Assembly: GCA_900540805.1 (NCBI GenBank)
Contig: UQHL01000002.1
Span: forward strand, 124,001 to 188,000
Direction of reading: 5' to 3'
DNA length: 64,000 nt
From: an uncultured Eubacteriales bacterium
Lineage (GTDB): Bacteria > Bacillota > Clostridia > Christensenellales > Borkfalkiaceae
Shown here: piece by piece, positions 1 through 8,267 of the stretch
How the letters are laid out: each line of letters starts with the position of its first letter
How positions within the stretch are numbered: the stretch's first letter is position 1
The notes under the pieces: model-generated
What the model was told of the DNA's origin: nothing
The model's input: only the letters and a program-made list of their open reading frames with translations
The model's database searches: none
Made by a program: the position numbers and the translations under genes

Positions 1-582
1 ACGGAAATCGGGGCTGACGCGCACCTGCACGTCATACCAGCGCGTGCGGCGCTTTCCCTCGACGTCCACCGTCACCGTATCCCCGTCTTTAACGCGGAAA
101 GAAGCCGCGTCGCTCGGGGACATATGAATGTGCCTGTTGGCGATGATGCAGCCCTCTTTCAGCTGTACGACGCCTTTCGGGCCGACGATCGTCACGCCCG
201 CGCTTCCCACGACGTTGCCCGATTCCCGTACGGGCGGCTTTACCTTCAGCACATAGGAGTCCGTCGCGGAAATTTCCACCTGCGATTTGCCCCGCAGGGG
301 CCCGAGCACGCGGACGTTCTCTATGGGACGAAGAGAGGGCCCCACGAGGGTGAGCGTCTCCTTGCAGGCAAACTGCCCGGGCTGGGACAGATCCTTCAAG
401 GGGGTAAGCTCGTACCCTTCGCCGAACAATACGGCAAGGTCCGCTTTCGTCAGATGTATATGTCTGTTGGATACGCCGACGGGAACAAGCCCGTCCTGTC
501 CGGCGGACGCATTTGCGCCGCCCTCCATATCCGCGAGAACTTTTTTCACCATTTCCGCAATTTTAGCGCTTGAAATTTCCAT
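1..582 (-). CDS. pduL: PduL-type phosphate propanoyltransferase, 3' end cut by window edge
   Basis: PduL moves an acyl group from CoA to phosphate, recycling CoA inside the microcompartment and giving acyl-phosphate for acetate/propionate kinase. I translated 194 codons from the ATG at 582. Two metal-binding motifs typical of PduL are present: SNRHIHLT (HIH at 41-43) and NRHIHMSP (HIH at 151-153). Residues 1-22 form a short amphipathic helix followed by GG and a linker, as expected of an encapsulation peptide. The family is usually 200-230 residues, so roughly 10-35 C-terminal residues lie beyond the edge. It is the last visible gene of the BMC operon and is separated from the shell genes by about 270 bp of hairpin and repeats. 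Confidence 0.93.
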   Translation of the reverse strand, partial: MEISSAKIAEMVKKVLADMEGGANASAGQDGLVPVGVSNRHIHLTKADLAVLFGEGYELTPLKDLSQPGQFACKETLTLVGPSLRPIENVRVLGPLRGKSQVEISATDSYVLKVKPPVRESGNVVGSAGVTIVGPKGVVQLKEGCIIANRHIHMSPSDAASFRVKDGDTVTVDVEGKRRTRWYDVQVRVSPDFR

Positions 583-599
583 AACTGTCCTTTTGGTAA

Positions 600-690
600 T
601 CTATAACCGGCCTTCCCGATATTCTAAAATCGTTTTTTCGTACTTTGCAATCGCTTTCCCGTACTCTGAAACCGATTTTCCGGATATTCC
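600..690. repeat. Degenerate ~22-bp tandem repeat between pduL and shell gene
   Basis: Read on the minus strand, four consecutive units of 21-23 bp each begin with CGATT or CGGTT and contain a variant of CGGAATATCCGGAAAA. They lie in the 268-bp gap between the first shell gene and pduL. No coding sequence is convincing here. The gap otherwise holds the hairpin at 787-823. Confidence 0.6.
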
Positions 691-786
691 GAAATCGTCC
701 GTATCCCCTCCCGCTTTTCGCTTTTTACGCACGACGACGTGCGACGAAAGGCGGAAACTTTTCGATTTTTCGGCGTTCTAAAACCT

Positions 787-823
787 CCGCAGTGCCCAAA
801 CGCTTTTATTTCGGGCGCTGCGG
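787..823 (-). terminator. Intra-operon hairpin between shell genes and pduL
   Basis: On the minus strand CCGCAG-c-GCCCgAAA pairs with TTTGGGC-a-CTGCGG around an 8-base loop. A modest AGGTTTTAG follows. It sits inside the operon just after the shell gene, so it could be a partial terminator or an mRNA-stabilising element that sets shell protein levels against PduL. Confidence 0.5.
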
Positions 824-850
824 AAATTTGTTTTGACAAACGAACGCTTC

Positions 851-1123
851 TTACTTAATGGTGGGAAGAAGCTTTTCAACGTCTGCGTGGGGACGGGGAA
901 TCACGTGCGTAGCGATCACTTCGCCAAGCGAAGTCGCCGCAGCGCAGCCCGCTTCGACCGCAGCTTTCACGGCCCCGACGTCTCCGCGCACCATCACGCT
1001 CACCAATCCGCTGCCGATCTTTTCGCTGCCGATGAGCACGACGTTCGCCGCCTTTACCATCGCGTCCGCCGCTTCGATCGCCGCCACAAGGCCTCTCGTC
1101 TCTACCATGCCTAATGCTTCCAT
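851..1123 (-). CDS. BMC-H shell protein (PduA/EutM-like), copy 1
   Basis: This 90-residue single BMC domain would form hexameric tiles of the compartment shell. It starts EALGMVETRG and carries the classic pore-loop motif KIGSG found in PduA, whose central pore passes small polar metabolites. A strong AGGAGG precedes the ATG at 1123. It differs from the shell gene at 1480-1755 by one residue in the shared part (T versus A three residues from the end), although the two genes are separated by another shell gene, so it is a recent duplicate or kept uniform by gene conversion. Confidence 0.96.
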   Translation of the reverse strand: MEALGMVETRGLVAAIEAADAMVKAANVVLIGSEKIGSGLVSVMVRGDVGAVKAAVEAGCAAATSLGEVIATHVIPRPHADVEKLLPTIK

Positions 1124-1189
1124 GCCTGAATCCTCCTGAAAATTATCTTTTCTTTTTTCTCTTTCGGGGCGCCTGTCCCCGCCGCTTTG

Positions 1190-1462
1190 TCAATCCGTCG
1201 TCAAAAATTTCATGACGTCGGGGTGCGGGCGCGCAATCACCTCGCACACTTTGACGTTGCCTACTTCCGCAGCCGCGTTTTTCCCGGCCTCTAACGCCGC
1301 CGTAACTGCTGAAACCTCCCCCTCGACGACGACCGTCACCAGCCGTCCGCCGAGGCGTTTCTCGACGTGAATCAGCTTCACGTCCGCCGCTTTTACCATC
1401 GCGTCAAGCCCGACGATTGCGGCGACCATGGCTTGCACTTCGAGTAATGCGATCGCTTTCAT
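1190..1462 (-). CDS. BMC-H shell protein with an arginine-bearing pore loop
   Basis: A 90-residue single BMC domain: MKAIALLEVQ at the start and VIARPHPDVMKFL near the end. The pore loop reads EKRLGGRLV instead of EKIGSGLV, adding one residue and two arginines, so the hexamer pore should be more positively charged than in the two flanking KIGSG paralogues. It lies between the two near-identical shell copies and is co-transcribed with them. Its start is preceded by GGGAAAAAGGGT. Confidence 0.94.
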   Translation of the reverse strand: MKAIALLEVQAMVAAIVGLDAMVKAADVKLIHVEKRLGGRLVTVVVEGEVSAVTAALEAGKNAAAEVGNVKVCEVIARPHPDVMKFLTTD

Positions 1463-1479
1463 ACCCTTTTTCCCGATAA

Positions 1480-1755
1480 TTACTTAATGGCGGGAAGAAG
1501 CTTTTCAACGTCTGCGTGAGGACGGGGAATCACGTGCGTAGCGATCACTTCGCCCAGCGAAGTCGCCGCCGCGCAGCCCGCTTCGACCGCCGCCTTCACT
1601 GCCCCGACGTCTCCGCGAACCATCACGCTCACCAATCCGCTGCCGATCTTTTCGCTGCCGATGAGCACGACGTTCGCCGCCTTTACCATCGCGTCCGCCG
1701 CTTCGATCGCCGCCACAAGACCTCTCGTCTCTACCATGCCTAATGCTTCCATCAT
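1480..1755 (-). CDS. BMC-H shell protein (PduA/EutM-like), copy 2
   Basis: Near-identical paralogue of the gene at 851-1123, with the KIGSG pore motif and one amino-acid change. At the DNA level the two copies differ at about ten positions, almost all synonymous and mostly in the C-terminal half, while the first half is nearly unchanged. I chose the ATG at 1755 (reading MMEALG) because GAGGAG lies 10 nt upstream; the next ATG at 1752 is possible. A TTG further upstream at 1773 lacks support. Confidence 0.94.
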   Translation of the reverse strand: MMEALGMVETRGLVAAIEAADAMVKAANVVLIGSEKIGSGLVSVMVRGDVGAVKAAVEAGCAAATSLGEVIATHVIPRPHADVEKLLPAIK

Positions 1756-1790
1756 AATTTTGTTTCTCCTCAAGTTTTATTTTTTGTTTT

Positions 1791-2108
1791 TTATCTCAAT
1801 TTGTCTTTTCCGAGGGCGTTCAAACGGGCAAACCATTCGATGTCCTCGCTCTGCCTTGCAATCACCTTGTGAGTGATGTACAAATCTCTTTTTTCGGCCT
1901 CCGCCTTACCTGCGGCCACGGCCGCCTCGACGGCCGCCGCGGAGCCTTCCGCCTTTACTGCCATGACCAGCGGCACCCTGGCGGAATCTCCCGCCGCGGG
2001 TTTGTTTTTATCGATCGCCACGATCTCCACGTCGGCGGCCTTCGCCATCGCGTCGGCCACGACGATCGCCGTGGCAAACCCGAATACTTCTATCATGCCC
2101 AGGGCCAT
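1791..2108 (-). CDS. BMC-H shell protein with extended pore loop
   Basis: A 105-residue BMC-domain protein (ALGMIEVFGFATAIVVADAM at the start). In place of a five-residue pore motif it has a longer loop, DKNKPAAGDSARVPL, before the VMAVKAEGS strand. This loop form occurs in one shell paralogue of several glycyl-radical and fucose/rhamnose BMC loci and should reshape or close the pore. It is the first shell gene of the group, 33 bp after the alcohol dehydrogenase, with AAGGAGA before the ATG. Confidence 0.93.
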   Translation of the reverse strand: MALGMIEVFGFATAIVVADAMAKAADVEIVAIDKNKPAAGDSARVPLVMAVKAEGSAAAVEAAVAAGKAEAEKRDLYITHKVIARQSEDIEWFARLNALGKDKLR

Positions 2109-2141
2109 TCCGTCTCTCCTTTTGTTCTGCTTTCAGCCGTC

Positions 2142-3350
2142 TTACTCGGCCACGTAACAGATTTTGATACCTTCCTGCCTGACGTTGACTTCCATCGCCT
2201 CGTTCAGCTTATCCAGCGGGAAGCTGTGCGTGATGAGCTCCTTGATGGGGATTTTCATTTCGCGCGCCTGCCGCAGGAACGCCATCGTGGTAGGATAATC
2301 GTCCGCGCTGTAATCCCACGAGCCGACGATCGTGATCTCCTTGTTGCACATGGCGAAATGCGGGTTGACGTTATATTCGCCGTTGTTGACGAAGAAGCCC
2401 ATTTCGCAGAGCCCGCCGCCACGGCGGATATATTCGTAAATGTCCTTCGCCGCCGCGGGAGCGCCCGTGCACTGGAAGGCAAAGTCCGCGCCCACGCCGT
2501 TGGCGGCCGCTTTCACCAGCCTGACGCGCTCCTCGAGAGAGGTCGCTTCGCGGAAATTGATCACGGTTTTCGCGCCCAGCTTTTTCGCCATTTCGAGGCG
2601 TTTGGGGGTGCCGTCGATCGCAATGACGTGATTGACGCCCGCCGCGCGCAAAACGCTCAGCATCACCAGCCCGACGGGGCCGAGCCCCTGAATGAGCACT
2701 TTGGAATTGAAGTTGATCAGCCCTGTGGCGTTGGCGCGCTTCAAAGCGTGCACGCAGACGCAGGAAAGCTCGAGCAGCATTCTTTCCTTAAGGTCGAGGT
2801 CGTTGACGACGAAATAGGTCGCGCCCTTGCCCCTGATGAGGATATGGGTGGAAAACCAGCCCGTAAGCGGCTGCGCGTCGTTGTGGGGAATGAGTCCGAA
2901 AACGCCCTGCTTGTCGCAGAGGTTGGTGTTTGCGGGGTGATTGCGGCAGATGTAGCATTCGCCGCAGCTGATGACGCTGGTGACGAGCTTGTCGCCCACT
3001 TTGATGGGATTGCCTGCCGTGTCCGTCTTGATGTTTTTGCCGAGCGCGACGATCTCGCCCGTGCCCTCGTGTCCGAGCGTTACGGGAATAATCCCGAACG
3101 GATCGCCCTTCCACTCGTGCACGTCCGTACCGCAGACGCCGCAGCCCTCCACCTTTACGAGAATATCGTCGTCCCGAAGGGCGGGAATCTCAAATTCCTT
3201 TACCTCGATGTGTTTCGGGGAGGTGAGCATAGCCACCTTCGCCGTCTTGGGGAGCCTTGCGGAAGGCGCGCTCTTTACGGCCGCGCCGCCGTCCATTTCC
3301 CCGAGAATTTTCCGAACGATGTTCTCCACCTGGGAAGAAGTAATGTCCAT
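2142..3350 (-). CDS. Zinc-dependent medium-chain alcohol dehydrogenase with encapsulation peptide
   Basis: An MDR-family NAD(P)-dependent dehydrogenase of 402 residues. The catalytic zinc site is GCGVCGTD (C70) and GHEGTG (H94). The structural zinc cysteines are C129, C132, C135 and C145, and the Rossmann motif GLGPVG is at 222-227. Residues 1-22 are an added amphipathic helix ending in GG, closely resembling the N-terminus of PduL in this locus, so the enzyme is probably packed inside the shell. By analogy with fucose/rhamnose BMCs it could reduce L-lactaldehyde to 1,2-propanediol or propionaldehyde to propanol while regenerating NAD+. The exact substrate is not readable from sequence. Confidence 0.9.
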   Translation of the reverse strand: MDITSSQVENIVRKILGEMDGGAAVKSAPSARLPKTAKVAMLTSPKHIEVKEFEIPALRDDDILVKVEGCGVCGTDVHEWKGDPFGIIPVTLGHEGTGEIVALGKNIKTDTAGNPIKVGDKLVTSVISCGECYICRNHPANTNLCDKQGVFGLIPHNDAQPLTGWFSTHILIRGKGATYFVVNDLDLKERMLLELSCVCVHALKRANATGLINFNSKVLIQGLGPVGLVMLSVLRAAGVNHVIAIDGTPKRLEMAKKLGAKTVINFREATSLEERVRLVKAAANGVGADFAFQCTGAPAAAKDIYEYIRRGGGLCEMGFFVNNGEYNVNPHFAMCNKEITIVGSWDYSADDYPTTMAFLRQAREMKIPIKELITHSFPLDKLNEAMEVNVRQEGIKICYVAE

Positions 3351-3372
3351 ATTGTTCTCCTTTTTACGCTTC

Positions 3373-4827
3373 TTAAATAATGCGGAAACTGTCCGCCATG
3401 ACGCACCGTCTGTATCTTGTAAAGCTGCGCGCGCTGGTCAGCCCCTCGCCCGTAGGCCCCGCAATCGTAAACGTCGTGTGTCCCTCGCCGCCGAACCCGA
3501 TGCCCGCATAGGAGGGCGCGTTCTTGACGAAAATCGTCGTCTCCACCGCCCGCGCAAACCGCGTGAGGTGGTCGATGTTTTTCGAATGCATGTGCGCCGT
3601 ATGGCGGCAGCCGTGCTCCGCCTTCACCGCGAGGTCGATCGCCTCGTCGATGTCGCTCACGCGGACGATCGGGAGAATGGGCATCATCAGCTCGTTTTGC
3701 ACAAACGGATGCTCAAACGCCGTCTCGCAGATGATACATCTTATTTCGGGGCCGACGTTCACGCCGATTTTTTTCAGCAATACGGCGGCGTCGCGGCCGA
3801 CGCACTCGCGGCTGACCACCTTTTTGACGATGCCCGTCTTGGGATTTTTCGCTTCCACCAAAACGATCTCCGCCAATCTGTCCGCCTGCTCTAAGGTAAT
3901 CTGGTAGGCGCCGTTTTCCTTCATGACGGAAATCAGCTCGTCCGCGATATTCTTAAACGCGAACACCTCTTTTTCCGCAATGCAGGGCAGGTTGTTGTCG
4001 AAGGAACAGCCGTCTATGATGTCCTTGCCCGCCTTTCGGATATCCGCCGTATCATCGACGATGACGGGAGGATTTCCCGCGCCCGCGCCGATCGCCTTTT
4101 TACCGCTCGAGAGCACGCTTTTGACGACGCCGGGGCCGCCCGTGCATACCAGCAGACGGATCGCGGGGTGTTTGTACATGATCTGCGCCGTATCGAGGGT
4201 GGGCTTTACCACTGAAGCGACCAGCACCTGCGGGCCGCCCGCCGAAGCGCAGGCGCGGTTGACCAGATCCACCGCGTAATTAGAGGTAGCGATCGCGTTG
4301 GGGTGGGGATTGAATACCACGCCGTTTCCCGCGGCGATCATGCCGATGCTGTTGCAGAGAACCGTTTCCGAAGGATTGGTGCTCGGGGTAATGCTGCCCA
4401 CGACGCCGAAGGGCGCCATTTCCGTCAAGGTAAGCCCGTAATCGCCCGTCTTGACCTGCGCGACGATGTCCGCCGTGCCGGGCGTCTTGTCCGCGACGAG
4501 GATATGCTTGGCGGTCTTGTGCTCCACGCGCCCCATCTTCGTCTCCGCGACGCCGAGCTCGGCCATCACGGACGCTTCTTTGCGGCAGAGCTCACGGATC
4601 GCCGAAATTACCTTTTCCCGTTCCTCGAGGGACATCGCGCGGATGACCTTGTAACCGGCCGTCGCCGCGTCTATCGCGTCGTTCATGTCCGCAAACACGC
4701 CGATAAACTTACGGCCGTTATACTGTGTGGAATCCCAGCCGACTTTCTTTTCGGGAGCGCCGCCGAGGCTTTTGATTACCTCCGCAACCACTTCCTCTAT
4801 GCGGGCTTCCGTCCAATTGATTGCCAT
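3373..4827 (-). CDS. pduP: CoA-acylating aldehyde dehydrogenase (PduP/EutE-like), BMC-targeted
   Basis: Converts an aldehyde plus CoA and NAD+ to acyl-CoA, the oxidative branch of BMC metabolism that feeds PduL. It is 484 residues long, with the catalytic cysteine C282 in the context NNLPCIAEKE and the nucleotide-binding GAGAGNPPVIVDD just before it. Residues 1-23 (INWTEARIEEVVAEVIKSL core) form an N-terminal encapsulation helix followed by a linker, as in PduP. It sits between the aldolase and the alcohol dehydrogenase with gaps of about 20 bp and has AAGGAG before the start. The substrate could be propionaldehyde or lactaldehyde depending on the signature enzyme left of the window. Confidence 0.94.
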   Translation of the reverse strand: MAINWTEARIEEVVAEVIKSLGGAPEKKVGWDSTQYNGRKFIGVFADMNDAIDAATAGYKVIRAMSLEEREKVISAIRELCRKEASVMAELGVAETKMGRVEHKTAKHILVADKTPGTADIVAQVKTGDYGLTLTEMAPFGVVGSITPSTNPSETVLCNSIGMIAAGNGVVFNPHPNAIATSNYAVDLVNRACASAGGPQVLVASVVKPTLDTAQIMYKHPAIRLLVCTGGPGVVKSVLSSGKKAIGAGAGNPPVIVDDTADIRKAGKDIIDGCSFDNNLPCIAEKEVFAFKNIADELISVMKENGAYQITLEQADRLAEIVLVEAKNPKTGIVKKVVSRECVGRDAAVLLKKIGVNVGPEIRCIICETAFEHPFVQNELMMPILPIVRVSDIDEAIDLAVKAEHGCRHTAHMHSKNIDHLTRFARAVETTIFVKNAPSYAGIGFGGEGHTTFTIAGPTGEGLTSARSFTRYRRCVMADSFRII

Positions 4828-4851
4828 CGAATGCTCCTTTGCGCCCGCGGC

Positions 4852-5604
4852 TTACTTGCCGAGCGCGGCAAGCACCTTGCGCGTAATCGCTTCCACAAGC
4901 TCTTCCTGGCTGCAATTGCAGGCGGGCTTCTCCTCTTCGATCTCGAGTCCGGGGTGACGTCCGGGGATATTCATTTTCTTGCGCAGCTCCATCAGTTTTT
5001 TCAGCTGATCGTTGGGGATTTCGTGCACGGCGCCCAGCTCCATGGCATGCTTGCAGATGGTGGCGTTAAATTCCACTTCTTCCATGACGAACATGGCCTT
5101 CGTCAGGTCGCAGCCGACCGTAAGCGCGCCGTGGTTGCGGAGCAGGAACGCGTCGTGATCCTGAATATACGGCTCCAGCGAATCGGGAATTTCCATCGTG
5201 GAAGGAGTACCGTAATCGCAGGTAGGCACTTCGCCGATCGTGAGCACCGCTTCGGGCAGAATATACTGGTCGAGGTCGATGTCCGCCACCGTGAAGGCCG
5301 TGGCGATGGGCGGATGCGCGTGAACGACGGCGTTGACGTCGGGGCGTTCCTTATAGACGCGCATGTGCATCTTGATTTCGGAGGAGGGATTGAGCTTTCC
5401 CTCGATTTTTTTGCCCTCCGCATCGACCTTGATAATCATGTCGGGCGTAAGCGAGCCCTTGGAAACGCCCGTGGGCGTGCAATAAAATTCGTTGTCGCTG
5501 ATCTTGACGGAAATATTGCCGTCGTTGGCGGCAACGAAGTTCTTCATGTAGAGTTTGTGCCCTACTTCGCAGATTTCCTTTTTGATTTCGAATGGAGATT
5601 TCAT
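4852..5604 (-). CDS. fucA: L-fuculose/rhamnulose-1-phosphate aldolase with C-terminal encapsulation peptide
   Basis: A class II zinc aldolase that splits L-rhamnulose-1-P or L-fuculose-1-P into DHAP and L-lactaldehyde. All active-site residues are present: E76, zinc ligands H95 and H97 (VVHAHPP) and H158 (RNHGALTVG). The protein is 250 residues, longer than free FucA, because a linker (about 217-231) leads into a C-terminal helix, SQEELVEAITRKVLAALGK. That matches the C-terminal encapsulation peptides known on BMC aldolases. Since rhaA and rhaB are in the same operon and no fucose genes are visible, rhamnulose-1-P is the likely substrate here. Confidence 0.95.
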   Translation of the reverse strand: MKSPFEIKKEICEVGHKLYMKNFVAANDGNISVKISDNEFYCTPTGVSKGSLTPDMIIKVDAEGKKIEGKLNPSSEIKMHMRVYKERPDVNAVVHAHPPIATAFTVADIDLDQYILPEAVLTIGEVPTCDYGTPSTMEIPDSLEPYIQDHDAFLLRNHGALTVGCDLTKAMFVMEEVEFNATICKHAMELGAVHEIPNDQLKKLMELRKKMNIPGRHPGLEIEEEKPACNCSQEELVEAITRKVLAALGK

Positions 5605-5630
5605 GTTTTTCCTTTCCTTTATGTGATTTT

Positions 5631-6821
5631 TTATTTTGTCAGATTTTTGGTATCGAGGGCGATCATATATTCCTCGTCGGTGGGGATTACAAAGGTCTTT
5701 ACCTTCGCGCCCGCCTTGGTGATGTCGGCGATTTCTCCCCTCGGGCAGGAGTCGTTGACTGCTTCGTCTATCTCTATGCCCAAAGCGGACATATTTTTAC
5801 ATACCCGTTCGCGGAGATTACGGTCGTTTTCGCCGATGCCCGCCGTAAACACCAGCGCGTCGGCGCCGTCTAGCTCGGCAAAGTACGATCCGATGATCTT
5901 TTTGATATCGTGGACGAGAATATCGATGGCGAGAGCCGCTCTCGCGTTCCCTGCCTCCGCCGCTTTGCATACGTCCCTGCAGTCGCTGGAAACGCCCGAA
6001 ACGCCCAGAAGCCCCGATTTGGAGTTGAGCAGCTTATCCGTCTCCTCGGCGGAAAGCCCCTCCGCTTTCATGATATAGGTCACGACGGTAGGATCGAGCG
6101 CGCCGCTGCGCGTGCCCATCGGTACGCCGTCCTGCGGCGTGAAGCCCATGGACGTATCCACCGCCCTGCCGTTTTTCGTGGCGGTAATCGACGAGCCGTT
6201 GCCCAGATGGCAGGTGATGATCTTCGCGTCCTTTCTGCCCAAAAGCTCCGCCGCTTTTCCCGCGACGTATCTGTGCGAGGTGCCGTGGAACCCGTAGCGC
6301 CTGATTTTGTACTTTTCGTACAGCTCGTAAGGAACGGGATAAATGTAAGCGTATTCCCCGAGATCGGAATAGTAGGACGTATCGAACACGCCCACGTGAT
6401 TTGCCCGCGGCATCACCGCCTTGCAGGCCTTAAAGCCGCTGATCGCGGGCGGGCCGTGCAGAGGGTTAAGCTCTACGATGCTTTCGAGATAGGCGATCTC
6501 CTCGTCGCCGAGCACGGAGGAAGTTTTCAGCCTTTCCCCGCCGTGCGCGAAACGGTGCCCCACGGCCGCGATCTCCTCCACGCTTCCGATGACGCCCAGC
6601 GTCTTATCGGTGAGTATCTTCAAAACGTATTCGATCGCCGCGCGGTGGTCGGGAAAAGGCGCGGACGTCTTGTAGTCCTCCTTGCCCGGGCGCTTATGCG
6701 TAAGCACACCGTCTATGCCGATTCGTTCGCAGTTGCCCTTGGCAAGCGCCTTTTCGGTTTCCATGTCGAAAAGCTGATACTTCAGCGAAGAACTGCCGGC
6801 GTTGACAACAAGTATTTTCAT
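5631..6821 (-). CDS. ackA: Acetate/propionate kinase
   Basis: A full-length acetokinase of 396 residues opening with MKILVVNAGSSSLKYQLFD and containing YGFHGTSHRYV and GNGSSITA. It makes ATP from acyl-phosphate and ADP, completing the PduP-PduL route, and probably works in the cytosol since no encapsulation extension is visible. It lies 26 bp upstream of the aldolase gene in the BMC operon, which suggests it serves that pathway as propionate or lactate-level kinase rather than being the housekeeping copy. Confidence 0.95.
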   Translation of the reverse strand: MKILVVNAGSSSLKYQLFDMETEKALAKGNCERIGIDGVLTHKRPGKEDYKTSAPFPDHRAAIEYVLKILTDKTLGVIGSVEEIAAVGHRFAHGGERLKTSSVLGDEEIAYLESIVELNPLHGPPAISGFKACKAVMPRANHVGVFDTSYYSDLGEYAYIYPVPYELYEKYKIRRYGFHGTSHRYVAGKAAELLGRKDAKIITCHLGNGSSITATKNGRAVDTSMGFTPQDGVPMGTRSGALDPTVVTYIMKAEGLSAEETDKLLNSKSGLLGVSGVSSDCRDVCKAAEAGNARAALAIDILVHDIKKIIGSYFAELDGADALVFTAGIGENDRNLRERVCKNMSALGIEIDEAVNDSCPRGEIADITKAGAKVKTFVIPTDEEYMIALDTKNLTK

Positions 6822-6878
6822 TATTTATCTAAACTCCTGATAGCATATCTTGAAAATATAGCCTTCAAATTCCGCAAG

Positions 6879-6992
6879 ATAACCGTAAAGCTTCCGTAAA
6901 CCACAGCTTATTTCTAAAATATAACCGTAAAGCTTCCCTTAACCGCGGAATTGCCGCGTATTTCCGAAATATATTAAAATATTACGGTTATA
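6879..6992. repeat. Direct ~42-bp repeat plus inverted copy between rhaA and ackA
   Basis: ATAACCGTAAAGCTTCC occurs at 6879 and again at 6921, giving a 42-bp direct repeat with a decayed remainder. TTACGGTTAT at 6983-6992, overlapping the end of rhaA, is an exact inverted copy of ATAACCGTAA at 6921-6930. The 155-bp gap contains no gene. The inverted pair could fold into a weak stem in the rhaA-ackA transcript. Confidence 0.65.
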
Positions 6993-8232
6993 CGCGCTTT
7001 GCAATGACGTCCTTTTCAAACGCCTCCACTTCGCCGAACCAATCCTCGGAAAGTCCCTGGCGGCGGAGATATTCGTCCCATACGTCGCCCACGGGCATCA
7101 TCTTGAATTTTTCGCTCAGGAACATAATTTTGGAGAAATTATTTTCGTCCTGCAATTTTTTCATTTCCGCATACGGCTGAAGCATAGCGTTCAGAAGCGC
7201 CTTCTGCATGGAACGCTCGCCCGTCACCCAGGCGCAGAGTCGGTTGATGGAAGCGTCGAAATAATCGAGGCCGATAATCACCTTCTCGTCGGCTTCGCTG
7301 CGCACGATCTCTTTGGCAAGCTCCTTCAGCTCGTCGTCCAAAATCACCACGTGGTCGCTGTCCCAGCGGACGGGGCGGGAAACGTGCAGCGCAACCTTGT
7401 CGTAAAACGCCAGAAGCGCGGGCAGCTTATCGGAAACCACTTCCGTGGGGTGATAGTGTCCCGTATCCATCAAGCAGCAAATGCCCGCTTTCGCCGCATA
7501 ATTCTGATAAAACTCGTTGCTGCCGACGGTATAGCTTTCGATACCGATCCCGAACACCTTGCTTTCGACGGCGGGGATCACCCATTTTTTGTCGTATCCT
7601 TCCAGCATTTCGTCGAGCGACTTTTTCAGGCGCAAACGGGGAGAAAGTCTGTCCGCGGGGATATCCTTGTATCCGTCGGGGATCCAGATGTTTACGAGGC
7701 AGGGGCTGTTCATGGCCTTGCCCATCTCCGCCGCGATTTCAAGGCAGGCTCTGCCGTGCCTCACCCAAAACCTTCTCGTCTCCTCGTCGGGAGAGGACAG
7801 GGAAAGCCCGTCCTTCATTTTGGGATGCGCGAAGAAGGTCGGATTGAAATCCACGCCGTCGAGGCCGATCTCTTTCGCCCATTTCACCCACGGCTCGAAA
7901 TACTTATAGGTATATTCGTCCCGATCCACCTTGCCCTTATCCGCGCCCAGCAGCGCATAGCAGGCGTGCACGTTGATGCGTTTTTTGCCCGGCATCAACG
8001 AAAACGCTTTCTTCGCGTCCTCAAACAGCTCCTCGGGCGTGCGCGCTTTGCCGGGATAGTTTCCCGTCGTCTGAATTCCGCCGTCGAGAGAGCCGCCGCC
8101 TTCAAACCCCAGCACGTCGTCGCCCTGCCAGCAGTGCACGCTTACGGGGATTTTTCCGAGCCGCCCGATCGCGGCTTCGGTGTCGATGCCGTAAGCCGCA
8201 TACATCTTTTTCGCTTCTTCATATCTGGACAT
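6988..8232 (-). CDS. rhaA: L-rhamnose isomerase
   Basis: Converts L-rhamnose to L-rhamnulose. The product is 414 residues, the usual family length, starting MSRYEEAKKMYAAYGIDTE and containing VHCWQGDDVLGFE and the metal-site region GLDGVDFNPTFF. An in-frame codon further upstream at 8271 would add 13 residues, but it overlaps rhaB, and a good AGGGAGA precedes the ATG at 8232. It is the second gene of the operon after rhaB and supplies the kinase. Confidence 0.96.
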   Translation of the reverse strand: MSRYEEAKKMYAAYGIDTEAAIGRLGKIPVSVHCWQGDDVLGFEGGGSLDGGIQTTGNYPGKARTPEELFEDAKKAFSLMPGKKRINVHACYALLGADKGKVDRDEYTYKYFEPWVKWAKEIGLDGVDFNPTFFAHPKMKDGLSLSSPDEETRRFWVRHGRACLEIAAEMGKAMNSPCLVNIWIPDGYKDIPADRLSPRLRLKKSLDEMLEGYDKKWVIPAVESKVFGIGIESYTVGSNEFYQNYAAKAGICCLMDTGHYHPTEVVSDKLPALLAFYDKVALHVSRPVRWDSDHVVILDDELKELAKEIVRSEADEKVIIGLDYFDASINRLCAWVTGERSMQKALLNAMLQPYAEMKKLQDENNFSKIMFLSEKFKMMPVGDVWDEYLRRQGLSEDWFGEVEAFEKDVIAKRV

Positions 8233-8267
8233 AAAAATTCTCCCTATGTCTTTTATTTTTTCGATTT

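Noticed and set aside
1869..3380. Long plus-strand open frame over the shell and alcohol dehydrogenase genes
   Set aside because: Shadow of the alcohol dehydrogenase, whose zinc and Rossmann motifs are unambiguous on the minus strand.
4303..6078. Plus-strand open frame opposite pduP, fucA and ackA
   Set aside because: Antisense shadow; composition rich in Arg/His/Phe and no start signal.
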